In this document: positions 55,619 to 63,824 of the stretch, piece by piece
Layout: each line of letters opens with the position of its first letter
Numbering within the stretch: the stretch's first letter is position 1
Source of the DNA: CAZGMJ01 sp964526785
GTDB lineage: Bacteria; Planctomycetota; Phycisphaerae; Sedimentisphaerales; Anaerobacaceae
Direction: 5' to 3'
Length of the DNA stretch: 64,000 bases
Assembly: GCA_964526785.1 (NCBI GenBank)
Contig: CAZGMJ010000004.1
Coordinates: 62,001-126,000 of the forward strand
The notes under the pieces: generated by a model
Told to the model about the DNA's origin: nothing
The model's input: only the letters and a program-made list of their open reading frames with translations
The model's database searches: none
Translations under genes and position numbers: made by a program

Positions 55619-55969
55619 CAGAGGGCATCGTCTCCATGTGCATGCTCGAAGCAACAATATGACATAATTGTACTCTTTTTCTGTATCCGAGACAATGGTG
55701 TAACATATTACTGTCGCATAAACTCCCAGAAAACCGGACATGGTCTTTTTCACAAGCCCTTAAGTTCTCAGAATATGCCTCCCAAGCAATTGGATGGCCT
55801 TTCGTAGCGGCCACACAAGAACAATAGCGACTGACTGGCCCAAGAACAAACAAAAATGTCGTCTCGTTCGCATTTGGCGACATTATTGTCATATTTAGCA
55901 ATAGCACAGAACATGAAAACGGCACCTAAGCACTTGAAGAGAAAGAGCTTATGCGGGCGAGCACATCGG

Positions 55970-55985
55970 TGGCATGATGTTTGCA
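55970..55985 (+). promoter_or_regulatory. Sigma-54 (-24/-12) promoter
   Basis: TGGCATGATGTTTGCA matches the sigma-54 consensus TGGCAC-N5-TTGCA with a T for C at one position and exact spacing of GG and GC. The predicted start is near 55996, about 210 bases upstream of the operon's first gene. The adjacent divergent gene encodes a sigma-54 activator, which strengthens the call. Confidence 0.75.
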
Positions 55986-55993
55986 CGGCCTTT

Positions 55994-56012
55994 GGCACCG
56001 CTACTCCGGTGC
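55994..56012 (+). other. Hairpin at the predicted transcript start
   Basis: GCACCG and CGGTGC pair perfectly around a 6-base loop, starting within a few bases of the predicted +1. A 5' stem of this kind may stabilise the message. Confidence 0.45.
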
Positions 56013-56014
56013 GT

Positions 56015-56089
56015 CGGTGTATTTGCGCGCTGTGTATTGGGGCCGAGCCGGGCGTCGGCGCTCGTGGCAAAGAGGCGACGCAGACACCG
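56015..56089 (+). other. Candidate structured 5' leader
   Basis: CGGTGT (56015) pairs with ACACCG (56084) and encloses GCCGA/TCGGC (56042/56055), a small closed structure in the leader of the MvhD-MetF operon. It fits no riboswitch class I can recognise by eye. Confidence 0.3.
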
Positions 56090-56209
56090 GCTGCAGCAAA
56101 CTATGATATGCGTTTGATTATAGAGTTGCCTGGAAAATCCTGGGCAGCCTGCATTTCTCGCCCTGCTGCGACGGTATTGTTCTTGTGCCTTTATTGATGG
56201 GTCACGCGA

Positions 56210-56629
56210 ATGGTAAACGAAGGCATTCCGCAAATAGGCATGTTTTTCTGTTCCAACTGTCTCGACCGGGAGGAGATCGGCGAATACTGCGCCACACTTG
56301 GCGTGGATGAGCGACGGGCAATCAGCCTGCCCTGCTCGGGCAAGGTGAACATCGAATACCTCATAAAGGCATTCGAGACCGGCTGCGACGGGGTGGTTGT
56401 GTTGACGTGCGAGCTTGACACGTGTCGGCACCTTGAGGGGAATCGTCGGGCGAAGAAGCGGGCTCAGGCAGTGGATTCGCTGCTACGGGAAATCGGCATG
56501 GGAGCCGGACGGATCGCAGTTGTTGAGGTGAAAGAAGGCGAACACGAGCAGGCAATGCATGCAGTTAAAGCGTTCTGCGCAAAGCTCGAACGAATCGGGA
56601 CGGGCGACGCTGTGAAGACCGCAGGATAA
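56210..56629 (+). CDS. mvhD: MvhD-like hydrogenase iron-sulfur subunit
   Basis: A 139-residue protein. Family Cys pattern: FCSNC (14, 17), LPCSG (42), VVLTCELDTC (66, 71) then RHLEGN, GxxxR. MvhD/FlpD proteins bind a [2Fe-2S] cluster and hand electrons between a hydrogenase or dehydrogenase and HdrA in bifurcating complexes. Its position next to metF and hdr genes matches the metF-hdrABC-mvhD arrangement of acetogens. The start ATG has only a weak ribosome site. First gene of the operon. Confidence 0.88.
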   Translation: MVNEGIPQIGMFFCSNCLDREEIGEYCATLGVDERRAISLPCSGKVNIEYLIKAFETGCDGVVVLTCELDTCRHLEGNRRAKKRAQAVDSLLREIGMGAGRIAVVEVKEGEHEQAMHAVKAFCAKLERIGTGDAVKTAG

Positions 56630-56682
56630 GGATCTGGCAGCCCGAAACCGCCAGACAGGCTGCAACTCGGAGAGAATCACAC

Positions 56683-57588
56683 ATGAATATAGACAGCAAG
56701 CTTGGAAAAGCAATCGGACAGAGCAGCTTCGTGATCACTGCGGAATGCCTGCCGCAGCCTGCAGCGGGCGAATCGGCAGTGAAGGAGGCGGTCGGGTCCT
56801 TTAACGGGAGCCTTACGGCGGTAAACGCAGCGGACAATCCTTTTGGGGTAGGAATGTCGAGCCTTGCGGCTTCCATGGCCATGACAAAGGCGGAAATCGA
56901 GCCGATTTTCCAGATCGTAACCCGCGACCGCAATCGTATCGCGATTCAGTCCGATCTGCTGGGGGCTGCGTCTCTGGGGATCAAGAACGTGCTGTGTCTG
57001 AGCGGCTATCACCAGACGCTGACGGGGTGTCCCGAATCGGCGAACGTATACGATATCGACTCGATTCAGTTGATTGCCACGGTCAGGAGACTCTGTGAGA
57101 GGGGGGAATTGATTGATGGGAGCAAGGTGGCGGGCGACTTCGGCATGCTTATCGGCGCGGCGGCGAACCCGGATGTACGACCGCTGGAGTTGAACATCCT
57201 TCGACTGGCAAAGAAGATCGAGGCGGGGGCGGAGTTCATCCAGACGCAGGCGGTTTTCGATTTAGATTCGTTCGGGCAGTGGCTCGAAGCGGCACGACAG
57301 GAAGGTATTACGGACAAGGCGGCAGTTCTGGCGGGCGTAATGCCTTTGAATGGGGCCGACGAGGCCAGCGAACTGCGCGAGCGATTCACGGAATTTCAGA
57401 TACCGGATGCGGTGATCGAACGGCTTGAGAAGGCGGGCGACGGGGAGTCCCAGAAGAGGGAAGGCGTTGCGATCTGTGTCGAGATCATAAACAGCATCAA
57501 GAGCATGAAGGGTTTGAGGGGAGTGCATATTCTTTCCGGCGGCAAAGAGGCCGTCGTGACGGACTTGTTGTCCCAGGCAGGACTATAG
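56683..57588 (+). CDS. metF: Methylenetetrahydrofolate reductase (MetF family)
   Basis: A 301-residue TIM-barrel flavoenzyme behind GGAGAG. Family motifs: FVITAECLP, NAADNPFGVGMSS, PIFQIVTRDRNRIAIQSDLLGAASLGI, NVLCLSGYH and FIQTQAVFDLDSF, then GVMPLNGADEAS. It reduces methylene-THF to methyl-THF. The absence of an NAD(P)H-binding tail and the MvhD/Hdr neighbours suggest electrons come through an iron-sulfur or Hdr partner rather than NADH, as in acetogens. That last point is inference. Confidence 0.92.
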   Translation: MNIDSKLGKAIGQSSFVITAECLPQPAAGESAVKEAVGSFNGSLTAVNAADNPFGVGMSSLAASMAMTKAEIEPIFQIVTRDRNRIAIQSDLLGAASLGIKNVLCLSGYHQTLTGCPESANVYDIDSIQLIATVRRLCERGELIDGSKVAGDFGMLIGAAANPDVRPLELNILRLAKKIEAGAEFIQTQAVFDLDSFGQWLEAARQEGITDKAAVLAGVMPLNGADEASELRERFTEFQIPDAVIERLEKAGDGESQKREGVAICVEIINSIKSMKGLRGVHILSGGKEAVVTDLLSQAGL

Positions 57589-57603
57589 AACACGAGAAGA
57601 GAT

Positions 57604-59007
57604 ATGCCTGATAAGTATCATATAAAAACAAAACCGTTTCCACCTCGTCAACCGAGGATCGGCAAGTATGGGGTAGTCGACTGGCGAGAGGACTGCGCGA
57701 GGTGTCACAATTGTGTAAAGAAGGTCTGCATATACAATCGCTATCGCGACGAGGCGGAGTACATTCGCAGTCTTACGAGCGTCGACGCATTGTATTTCGA
57801 TTGCATGGGCTGCTTCTCATGCGTTCAAAACTGCACGAAAGGCCTGCTGGGACTGTCAATCAATCCGGTATACGAAGGTCTGGGCAATGCATATTGGACA
57901 CCCGAGATCATCCGAACGACCTGGCTTCAGGCCGAGACAGCGAAGATTCCGGTCTCGGGAGCCGGATATCGCGGTCCATTCGCGGGTCACGGTTTCGATT
58001 CGATGTGGACAGACATGTCGGAGATCGTGCGACCGACGCGAGACGGCATACACGGGCGGGAATACATCAGCACGGCGGTGGACATCGGGCGCAAGCGGTC
58101 GCACCTGAGTTTCGGCAACGGCGACAGCAACGGGAACAATTCGCCGCTTATCTGCATTCAGATGCCGCTGATCATCGATCTTCCCTCACACCTGCACACA
58201 CTGCCCGACCTGGAGCGAGTACTTGTGGAGACGGCGGCGCGGACCGACTTGATTACAATCGTGGATGCTGAGAAGTGGCCGATCGAAGGTATCGAAGGCG
58301 ACGAATTGCTGTCTCACATCGGTTTCTATCTGCGTCCCGACGGGCCCGGCATTGACGACGACGTCCTGGGCAATACCCGACTGGTCGAGATTCCGGACGG
58401 CAACGACGTGGAGCAGCGAATAGAAGAAATCAAGGCGCGGCACCCGCATATCGTTGTTGCGATACGCGTAGAATTGAATGCGACGGGCGTGCACAGAGCA
58501 ATCGAGCTTGCCAGCAGCGATAATGTCGAGGTCGTACACGTGGCGGCCGATCTCAACGGCAATGAGATCGACACCAAAGAACCTCGATTTGTCAAAGACA
58601 TGATTCGCGAGATTCATACGGCGCTGATCGACAACGGCACACGGGACCAAGTGACGCTGATTGCCGGCGGCGGCATTGCGCTGGCCGAACACATGGCCAA
58701 GGCGCTCCTTTGCGGAGCGGATTTGGTTTCAGTGAATCTACCTCTGCTGATCGCGATAGAATGCCGTCTGTGCAGCAGTTGCAAGAAGGGGACGACGTGT
58801 CCGGCGCAGCTGGAGAAAATCGACCCGGCTCACGGTATTGGCAGGACGACGAATCTGGTGGCCGCATGGCACGATCAGTTGATCGAGATGATGGGCGCCA
58901 TGGGGATGCGGGAGGCGCGACGTCTTCGCGGCGACGTGGGCAGAGCAATGTTCTTTGAAGATCTCGAGGAGGAGAGCTTTGGCAAGCTTTTCGGTACAAG
59001 AAAATAG
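57604..59007 (+). CDS. Degenerate ferredoxin plus glutamate-synthase-like FMN-barrel protein
   Basis: A 467-residue paralogue of the next protein. N-terminal Cys clusters (C31, C34, C37, C42 and C67, C70, C73, C77) give two ferredoxin-like 4Fe-4S sites. The C-terminal barrel keeps the LIAGGGIALAEHMAKALLCGAD and ECRLCSSCKKGTTC pattern of glutamate synthase. The FMN phosphate and catalytic blocks are missing: where the next gene has GGYGGTGAAP it reads VAADLNGNEIDTKEP, and the YGGGMSFGS region is replaced by LSFGNGDSNGNNS. It may be a subunit without its own chemistry. Confidence 0.8.
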   Translation: MPDKYHIKTKPFPPRQPRIGKYGVVDWREDCARCHNCVKKVCIYNRYRDEAEYIRSLTSVDALYFDCMGCFSCVQNCTKGLLGLSINPVYEGLGNAYWTPEIIRTTWLQAETAKIPVSGAGYRGPFAGHGFDSMWTDMSEIVRPTRDGIHGREYISTAVDIGRKRSHLSFGNGDSNGNNSPLICIQMPLIIDLPSHLHTLPDLERVLVETAARTDLITIVDAEKWPIEGIEGDELLSHIGFYLRPDGPGIDDDVLGNTRLVEIPDGNDVEQRIEEIKARHPHIVVAIRVELNATGVHRAIELASSDNVEVVHVAADLNGNEIDTKEPRFVKDMIREIHTALIDNGTRDQVTLIAGGGIALAEHMAKALLCGADLVSVNLPLLIAIECRLCSSCKKGTTCPAQLEKIDPAHGIGRTTNLVAAWHDQLIEMMGAMGMREARRLRGDVGRAMFFEDLEEESFGKLFGTRK

Positions 59008-60556
59008 CCTTAAGGAAGTTCTGCCTGAGAACACTCTGAAGACACGGGTGGCTCAGACGCAGGTGGATCGCGAAATCAAGCCGGCGCCTCCGCGCTATCG
59101 CAACGAAATCGCAAAATACATCATCCGCCGTAACGATGACTGCGTTCGGTGCGGCAAGTGCGTAGAGTTGTGTCCGCGCGGCGTACACGTAGACAAGCCT
59201 GGATACAGGTACTTCGCCGAGCCTCATCTGGATCGCTGTATCGGGCCGGCCTGCGAGGATACGGATCATTACTGTGTGAGCCAGTGTCCGCAGTCGGCGC
59301 TACGAATGGTCGAGAATCCGATGGTGAAGGTGCTGGGGGACTGTCGGTGGCCGGCCGATATGATTCTGGCGACGTGGAAGATGGCGGAAACAGGAGAGCT
59401 GCCTGCTGAGGAATTCGGATTCGGCTACGAATGCGGCGATTCCGGCGGCGGTTTCGACAAACTGCGGTTCAAGTTTCCGGAGAAACCTGCGGCCGAGGTG
59501 GATGAAGACGAGATAGATACGAGTATTGAACTGAACAAACGAGATGACGGCCGGCCACGGATCAAGATCGACGTGCCCTGGTACGGGGGCGGAATGTCGT
59601 TTGGATCGGTCAGCAACGTGACGCAGCTCTCGAAAGCGCGTGCGGCGGTGGCGTGGAATACGTTTACGTGTACGGGCGAAGGCGGCTATATGGAACGAAT
59701 GCGGGCCTTCGACGATCATGTCATCACGCAGGTGGCGACGGGACTCTTCGGCGTTCGGGAAGAGACGATCCAGCGGGTTCCCATCGTGGAGTTCAAGTAT
59801 GCGCAGGGGGCGAAGCCGGGTCTCGGCGGACATTTGCTCGGTGATAAGAACACGATAGCCGTATCGAGGATGCGGGAAGCAGTGATCGGTATATCGCTTT
59901 TCTCTCCGTTTCCGTTCCACAGCGTGTATTCCATCGAAGACCATATGAAGCATATCGACTGGATCAAGCACATCAATCCTCGAGCGCTGGTCTCGACGAA
60001 GGTCTCGACGCCAACGGACGTTGACATGGTGGCGGTCGGAAGCTATGCGGCGGGTACGCACATCGTGCACATCGACGGCGGGTACGGCGGGACGGGTGCT
60101 GCGCCGGATATCGCCAAGAAGAACATCGCCATGCCGATCGAATACGCGATAGGGCGCGTTCATCGCTTTCTGGAAGCCGAAGGAGCCCGGGACATCGTAA
60201 CACTAATCGCCAGCGGAGGTATTCGCGGCGCGGACGACATTGCCAAGGCCATCGCACTGGGAGCGGACGGCGTGGTCGTCGGCACGAGCGAGTTGATTGC
60301 GCTGGGCTGCGTGCGATGCAGCCGGTGCGAGAGCGGTCGCGGGTGTCCCAGGGGTATCGCAACGACCGACGCGGTACTGGCGACGAAAATGGACATCGAG
60401 TGGGGCACGCAGCGGCTGATCAACCTCTACAACGCGTGGCAAAAGGGATTGGTCGGCATACTGAAACGGTTCGGCATGCGGAGCGTGAGGGAACTCCGCG
60501 GTCGCACCGATCTGTTGATGCATCTCGACTACAGCAACGACGTAAAGGCCGAATGA
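58979..60556 (+). CDS. Glutamate synthase, FMN-binding domain with ferredoxin module
   Basis: A 525-residue protein started by TTG behind GAGGAGGAG, overlapping the preceding gene by 29 bases. N-terminal Cys motifs CVRCGKCVELC and CIGPAC...CVSQC are 4Fe-4S sites. The FMN domain has PWYGGGMSFGSVS, GGHLLGDKN, HIDGGYGGTGAAP and LIASGGIRGADDIAKAIALGADGV. The terminal GCVRCSRCESGRGC binds the 3Fe/4Fe-4S cluster of archaeal-type ferredoxin-dependent glutamate synthase. It makes glutamate from 2-oxoglutarate and ammonia delivered by the glutaminase subunit. It ends in ATGA overlapping the next gene. Confidence 0.93.
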   Translation: MASFSVQENSLKEVLPENTLKTRVAQTQVDREIKPAPPRYRNEIAKYIIRRNDDCVRCGKCVELCPRGVHVDKPGYRYFAEPHLDRCIGPACEDTDHYCVSQCPQSALRMVENPMVKVLGDCRWPADMILATWKMAETGELPAEEFGFGYECGDSGGGFDKLRFKFPEKPAAEVDEDEIDTSIELNKRDDGRPRIKIDVPWYGGGMSFGSVSNVTQLSKARAAVAWNTFTCTGEGGYMERMRAFDDHVITQVATGLFGVREETIQRVPIVEFKYAQGAKPGLGGHLLGDKNTIAVSRMREAVIGISLFSPFPFHSVYSIEDHMKHIDWIKHINPRALVSTKVSTPTDVDMVAVGSYAAGTHIVHIDGGYGGTGAAPDIAKKNIAMPIEYAIGRVHRFLEAEGARDIVTLIASGGIRGADDIAKAIALGADGVVVGTSELIALGCVRCSRCESGRGCPRGIATTDAVLATKMDIEWGTQRLINLYNAWQKGLVGILKRFGMRSVRELRGRTDLLMHLDYSNDVKAE

Positions 60557-63210
60557 TGAAGAATGCATTGATCGACAGGATTCTAAAATCGAAGGGCAAG
60601 GTTGCCGAACAGGCGGGGCACGTTCGAGATATTCGCAAGAGTGCCGAAGAAGGCGGCTGCGGGGTGGTGGGTTTCTGCTGCAGCACAGCGGTTGAGGGCC
60701 GGCACATATACGAGCCTTCCAAACAGATGCACAATCGCGGAAACGGCAAAGGCGGCGGAATCGCTGCGGTCGGGTTCGTCCCCGAGCAATTGGGAGTGAG
60801 TCGGCAGGTACTCGACGGCCATTATATGCTGCACGTCGCGTTTCTCGATCCGAGCGTCCGGACGGAACTGGAGAGCCGGTACATCGAGCCGCACTTCGAC
60901 GTTGCGGCCTGCGGTGAACTGGACAAGGTAGACGACTGGAAGGCCGTTGGGGGCCTGGAGGTCCAGCCTCCCGATGTATGTCGTTATTTCGTTCGGGTCA
61001 AGGACTCCGTTCTCGACGCATTTATCAAAGAGAACGGCCTGGACGGTATGGATCGCCGGGCCGCTGAAGATGAGTACGTGAACCAGAACAGCTTTCGGCT
61101 GAATCAGGAGTACTACGCATCGCTGGGCGATCAGAAGGCGTTCGTGCTGTCACACGGCAGAAACATCATGATCCTCAAGGTTGTGGGTTATGCCGAGGCG
61201 ATTGTGAAGTACTATAAGATCGAGGACCTCTGCGCCCATGTCTGGATCGCGCATCAGCGGTATCCGACGAAGGGACGCGTGTGGCATCCCGGCGGCGCGC
61301 ATCCATTTGCGGGGATCGACATGGCTTTGGTTCACAACGGGGACTTTGCAAACTATCACTCAGTCGGCGAACATCTCAAACAAAGAAACATCTATCCGCA
61401 GTTCCTTACGGACACGGAAGTTTCGGCGCTGCTTTTCGATCTTCTCAACCGCACGTACGAATACCCTCTGGAGTACATTATCGAGGCGCTGGCGCCAACA
61501 ACAGAACTGGATTTCGACAGACTCGATCCGGAGAAGCAGAAGATATACCGGGCGGTTCAGGCGACGCACATCCACGGTTCGCCGGACGGTCCATGGTTTT
61601 TCATCATTGCGCGGAATATCGCGAAGGAAAACAAGTATCAGTTGTTGGGCATAACGGATACGGCAATGCTGCGGCCGCAGGTGTTTGCGTTCTGCGACGG
61701 CGAGGTTCAAGTGGGGCTTATCGCTTCGGAGAAACAGGCGATTGACGCCACTCTGCTGAGTCTGTCGAAGGACGATCCGCGGGTATGTCCGGTAGCGGAT
61801 CGCTACTGGAACGCGCGCGGCGGCAGCCATACGGACGGCGGTTCGTTCATATTCGACCTCCAGAAGGACGAGGCGGGCAATATCCGCATTGGATGTACGG
61901 ACAAGTTCGGGGCTGCGGTTTCATTGCCCACGGCGTGCGATCCATGCGATTTTACAGCCAAAGTGGACGCCTCAAAACTCGATGCACAGGTGACCACGAT
62001 CGACCGGTTGCTGGAAACAAGCGGTGCAGACGGCGTGTTCGAGTACGTCAGCGAGCATATCGACCGCTGGGGCTACGAGGACATGCACGCGGTGTGTAGA
62101 ACGATATCGAATATCGGAGAGGAACCCATTCACACAAAGGCCGTCATTGAGACGCTCACTTTGCTCAACGACAGGAAATACTCGACAGGGAGCAAGAAAC
62201 GAAGCCATATTGTGCATCTGCAGGCGGTGGAATTGTATCGTCTGTTCCGGGCCCTGCCTCTGTTGGGCACCGATCATGCGAGTGCTTACCGTCTGGTGAA
62301 CTTCGAAAACCGGGACCAATTGTGCGGTCCGCACGTCGATGACGCCGTGCTGGTAATCGATGCAAGCGGTTTTCCGCCTGAGGGAGACCAGTGTGATGCC
62401 GCCCTGCTCAAGCGAGCATTCATGCAGGGCTGGAGACACTTTATCGCTTTCGACTGCCGAGGCCAACGATATGTGGGCTGCGGTCTGGGACCTGATACAG
62501 ACGGCGTCACCATAGACGTATACGGCAGCTCCGGCGACTATCTGGGTTCGGGAATCGACGGGCTGAGCATAACCGTACACGGCAACGCGCAAGATCAACT
62601 CGGCCAGATCATCAAACGCGGCAAGCTGGTGGTTCACGGGGATGTCGGACAAACGTTCATGTACGGGGCCAAGGGCGGAGAGGTCTACGTGCTCGGCAAT
62701 GCAGCGGGACGACCGTTGATCAACTCGGTCGGCAGACCCAAAGTGATCATAAACGGCACGTGTCTGGACTTTCTGGCCGAATCGTTCATGGCGGGCGATC
62801 CGCTCACCGGCGGCGGGTTTGTGATACTCAACGCCGTGCGCTGCGACGACGACGGGACCGTGATTCCGCTGGAAGAACCGTATCCCGGCAGCAATCTGTT
62901 CTCACTGGCATCGGGCGGAGCAATTTATGTACGGGATCCTGAGAGGCGGCTTGTTGATCAGCAGCTTAACGGGGGGACATTCGTATCACTCGGCCAGAGG
63001 GACTGGCAGTTGATACTCCGCTACCTGGAGGAGAACGAGAGGCTGTTCGGAATCAAGGTGGACGATCTGCTGACAGTGGGTTACACGCAGCGGGATCCCG
63101 CAGAGGTATATCGCAAGGTGGTGCCGACAGCCAGTGCGGTTTCATCGGCGTCTGGAACGGACGACACGGCATGGATTGACGAAACCAGCGAGAAAGTCAC
63201 TATGAAGTGA
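60553..63210 (+). CDS. Glutamate synthase glutaminase-GXGXG fusion subunit
   Basis: An 885-residue protein. The N-terminal 35 residues are a propeptide, then Cys36 in GGCGVVGF is the class II amidotransferase nucleophile. Supporting blocks are HQRYPTKGRVWHPGGAHPF, HNGDFANYHS and LTDTEVSALLF. The C-terminal ~250 residues form the glutamate synthase GXGXG domain (GDYLGSGIDGLSITVHGNAQDQLGQ, RGKLVVHGDVGQTFMYGAKGG, LAESFMAGDPLTGGG). It releases ammonia from glutamine for the FMN subunit. The start overlaps the preceding stop by 4 bases, so the two are coupled. Confidence 0.93.
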   Translation: MMKNALIDRILKSKGKVAEQAGHVRDIRKSAEEGGCGVVGFCCSTAVEGRHIYEPSKQMHNRGNGKGGGIAAVGFVPEQLGVSRQVLDGHYMLHVAFLDPSVRTELESRYIEPHFDVAACGELDKVDDWKAVGGLEVQPPDVCRYFVRVKDSVLDAFIKENGLDGMDRRAAEDEYVNQNSFRLNQEYYASLGDQKAFVLSHGRNIMILKVVGYAEAIVKYYKIEDLCAHVWIAHQRYPTKGRVWHPGGAHPFAGIDMALVHNGDFANYHSVGEHLKQRNIYPQFLTDTEVSALLFDLLNRTYEYPLEYIIEALAPTTELDFDRLDPEKQKIYRAVQATHIHGSPDGPWFFIIARNIAKENKYQLLGITDTAMLRPQVFAFCDGEVQVGLIASEKQAIDATLLSLSKDDPRVCPVADRYWNARGGSHTDGGSFIFDLQKDEAGNIRIGCTDKFGAAVSLPTACDPCDFTAKVDASKLDAQVTTIDRLLETSGADGVFEYVSEHIDRWGYEDMHAVCRTISNIGEEPIHTKAVIETLTLLNDRKYSTGSKKRSHIVHLQAVELYRLFRALPLLGTDHASAYRLVNFENRDQLCGPHVDDAVLVIDASGFPPEGDQCDAALLKRAFMQGWRHFIAFDCRGQRYVGCGLGPDTDGVTIDVYGSSGDYLGSGIDGLSITVHGNAQDQLGQIIKRGKLVVHGDVGQTFMYGAKGGEVYVLGNAAGRPLINSVGRPKVIINGTCLDFLAESFMAGDPLTGGGFVILNAVRCDDDGTVIPLEEPYPGSNLFSLASGGAIYVRDPERRLVDQQLNGGTFVSLGQRDWQLILRYLEENERLFGIKVDDLLTVGYTQRDPAEVYRKVVPTASAVSSASGTDDTAWIDETSEKVTMK

Positions 63211-63254
63211 TTCTTCCGCGCGCAAGAGAAAGCTTTTCCGACAAGAGAAACGAC

Positions 63255-63824
63255 ATGGCAATAACGATCAAGAAGAACGCAGATGCGGCGGGGTTGATCC
63301 GTAGAATCGAGGAGATGACGGAGAGCGATCTGAGCGTCTGCTTCCAGTGCAAGCGGTGCACGAGCGGCTGTCCGGTATCGAAGCTGACAGAGTCGCGGCC
63401 ATCGGAGATCATGCGGCGGCTGCATCTGCAGGCGGGCGAGGAACTCCTGGACAGCGAGATCATCTGGATGTGTGTTTCGTGTGAAACGTGCTCGGCGCGA
63501 TGCCCGATGGGAATCGACGTGGCGGCCGTGATGGATGCTCTGCGGGAACTGGCGAGAGAGAAGAAAGCGGAGCCACAGAAAGGCAACGTGCCCCTGTTTA
63601 ACCGTGCTTTTCTGGAGACGGTCAAGGTGTTCGGGCGTACGTACGATATCGCCATGATCGCGGCGTACAAACTCGGCACGTTCAAGCTATCGGATGATAC
63701 GGAGAAGTTTCCCTCCATGCTCAAGAAACGGAAGATTGCTCTGCTGCCTTCGCTGCGCGGGGACAGGAAGACAACGAGACGCATATTCAAGAAGGCGAGG
63801 CAGCGGAAGGAGGAGCAGAAATGA
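63255..63824 (+). CDS. hdrC: Heterodisulfide reductase subunit C-like protein
   Basis: A 189-residue protein with two 4Fe-4S motifs, CFQCKRCTSGCPV and CVSCETCSARCPM, followed by a basic helical tail (LKKRKIALLPSLRGDRK). It carries electrons between HdrB and the flavin-containing HdrA. The 5' part of the open frame is a shadow; the ATG giving MAITIKK was chosen although its ribosome site is weak. It overlaps the following hdrB start by 4 bases. Confidence 0.9.
   Translation: MAITIKKNADAAGLIRRIEEMTESDLSVCFQCKRCTSGCPVSKLTESRPSEIMRRLHLQAGEELLDSEIIWMCVSCETCSARCPMGIDVAAVMDALRELAREKKAEPQKGNVPLFNRAFLETVKVFGRTYDIAMIAAYKLGTFKLSDDTEKFPSMLKKRKIALLPSLRGDRKTTRRIFKKARQRKEEQK

Larger units (their letters stand above)
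55619..56209. other. Divergent regulatory region between activator and Hdr/GOGAT operon
   Basis: No gene. It carries a -24/-12 promoter and a hairpin at the predicted transcript start. GACA-centred near-palindromes occur at 55661 (GACATAATTGT) and 55879 (GACATTATTGTC), with a related inverted copy near 55716. TGTCATATT cores at 55651-55664 (minus) and 55887-55903 (plus) overlap them. These are candidate activator-binding sites 80-330 bases from the promoter, a normal enhancer distance for sigma-54 systems. Confidence 0.5.

Noticed and set aside
55993..56012. Second sigma-54 promoter beginning TGGCACCG
   Set aside because: No TTGC at the -12 position; the sequence is explained by the hairpin.
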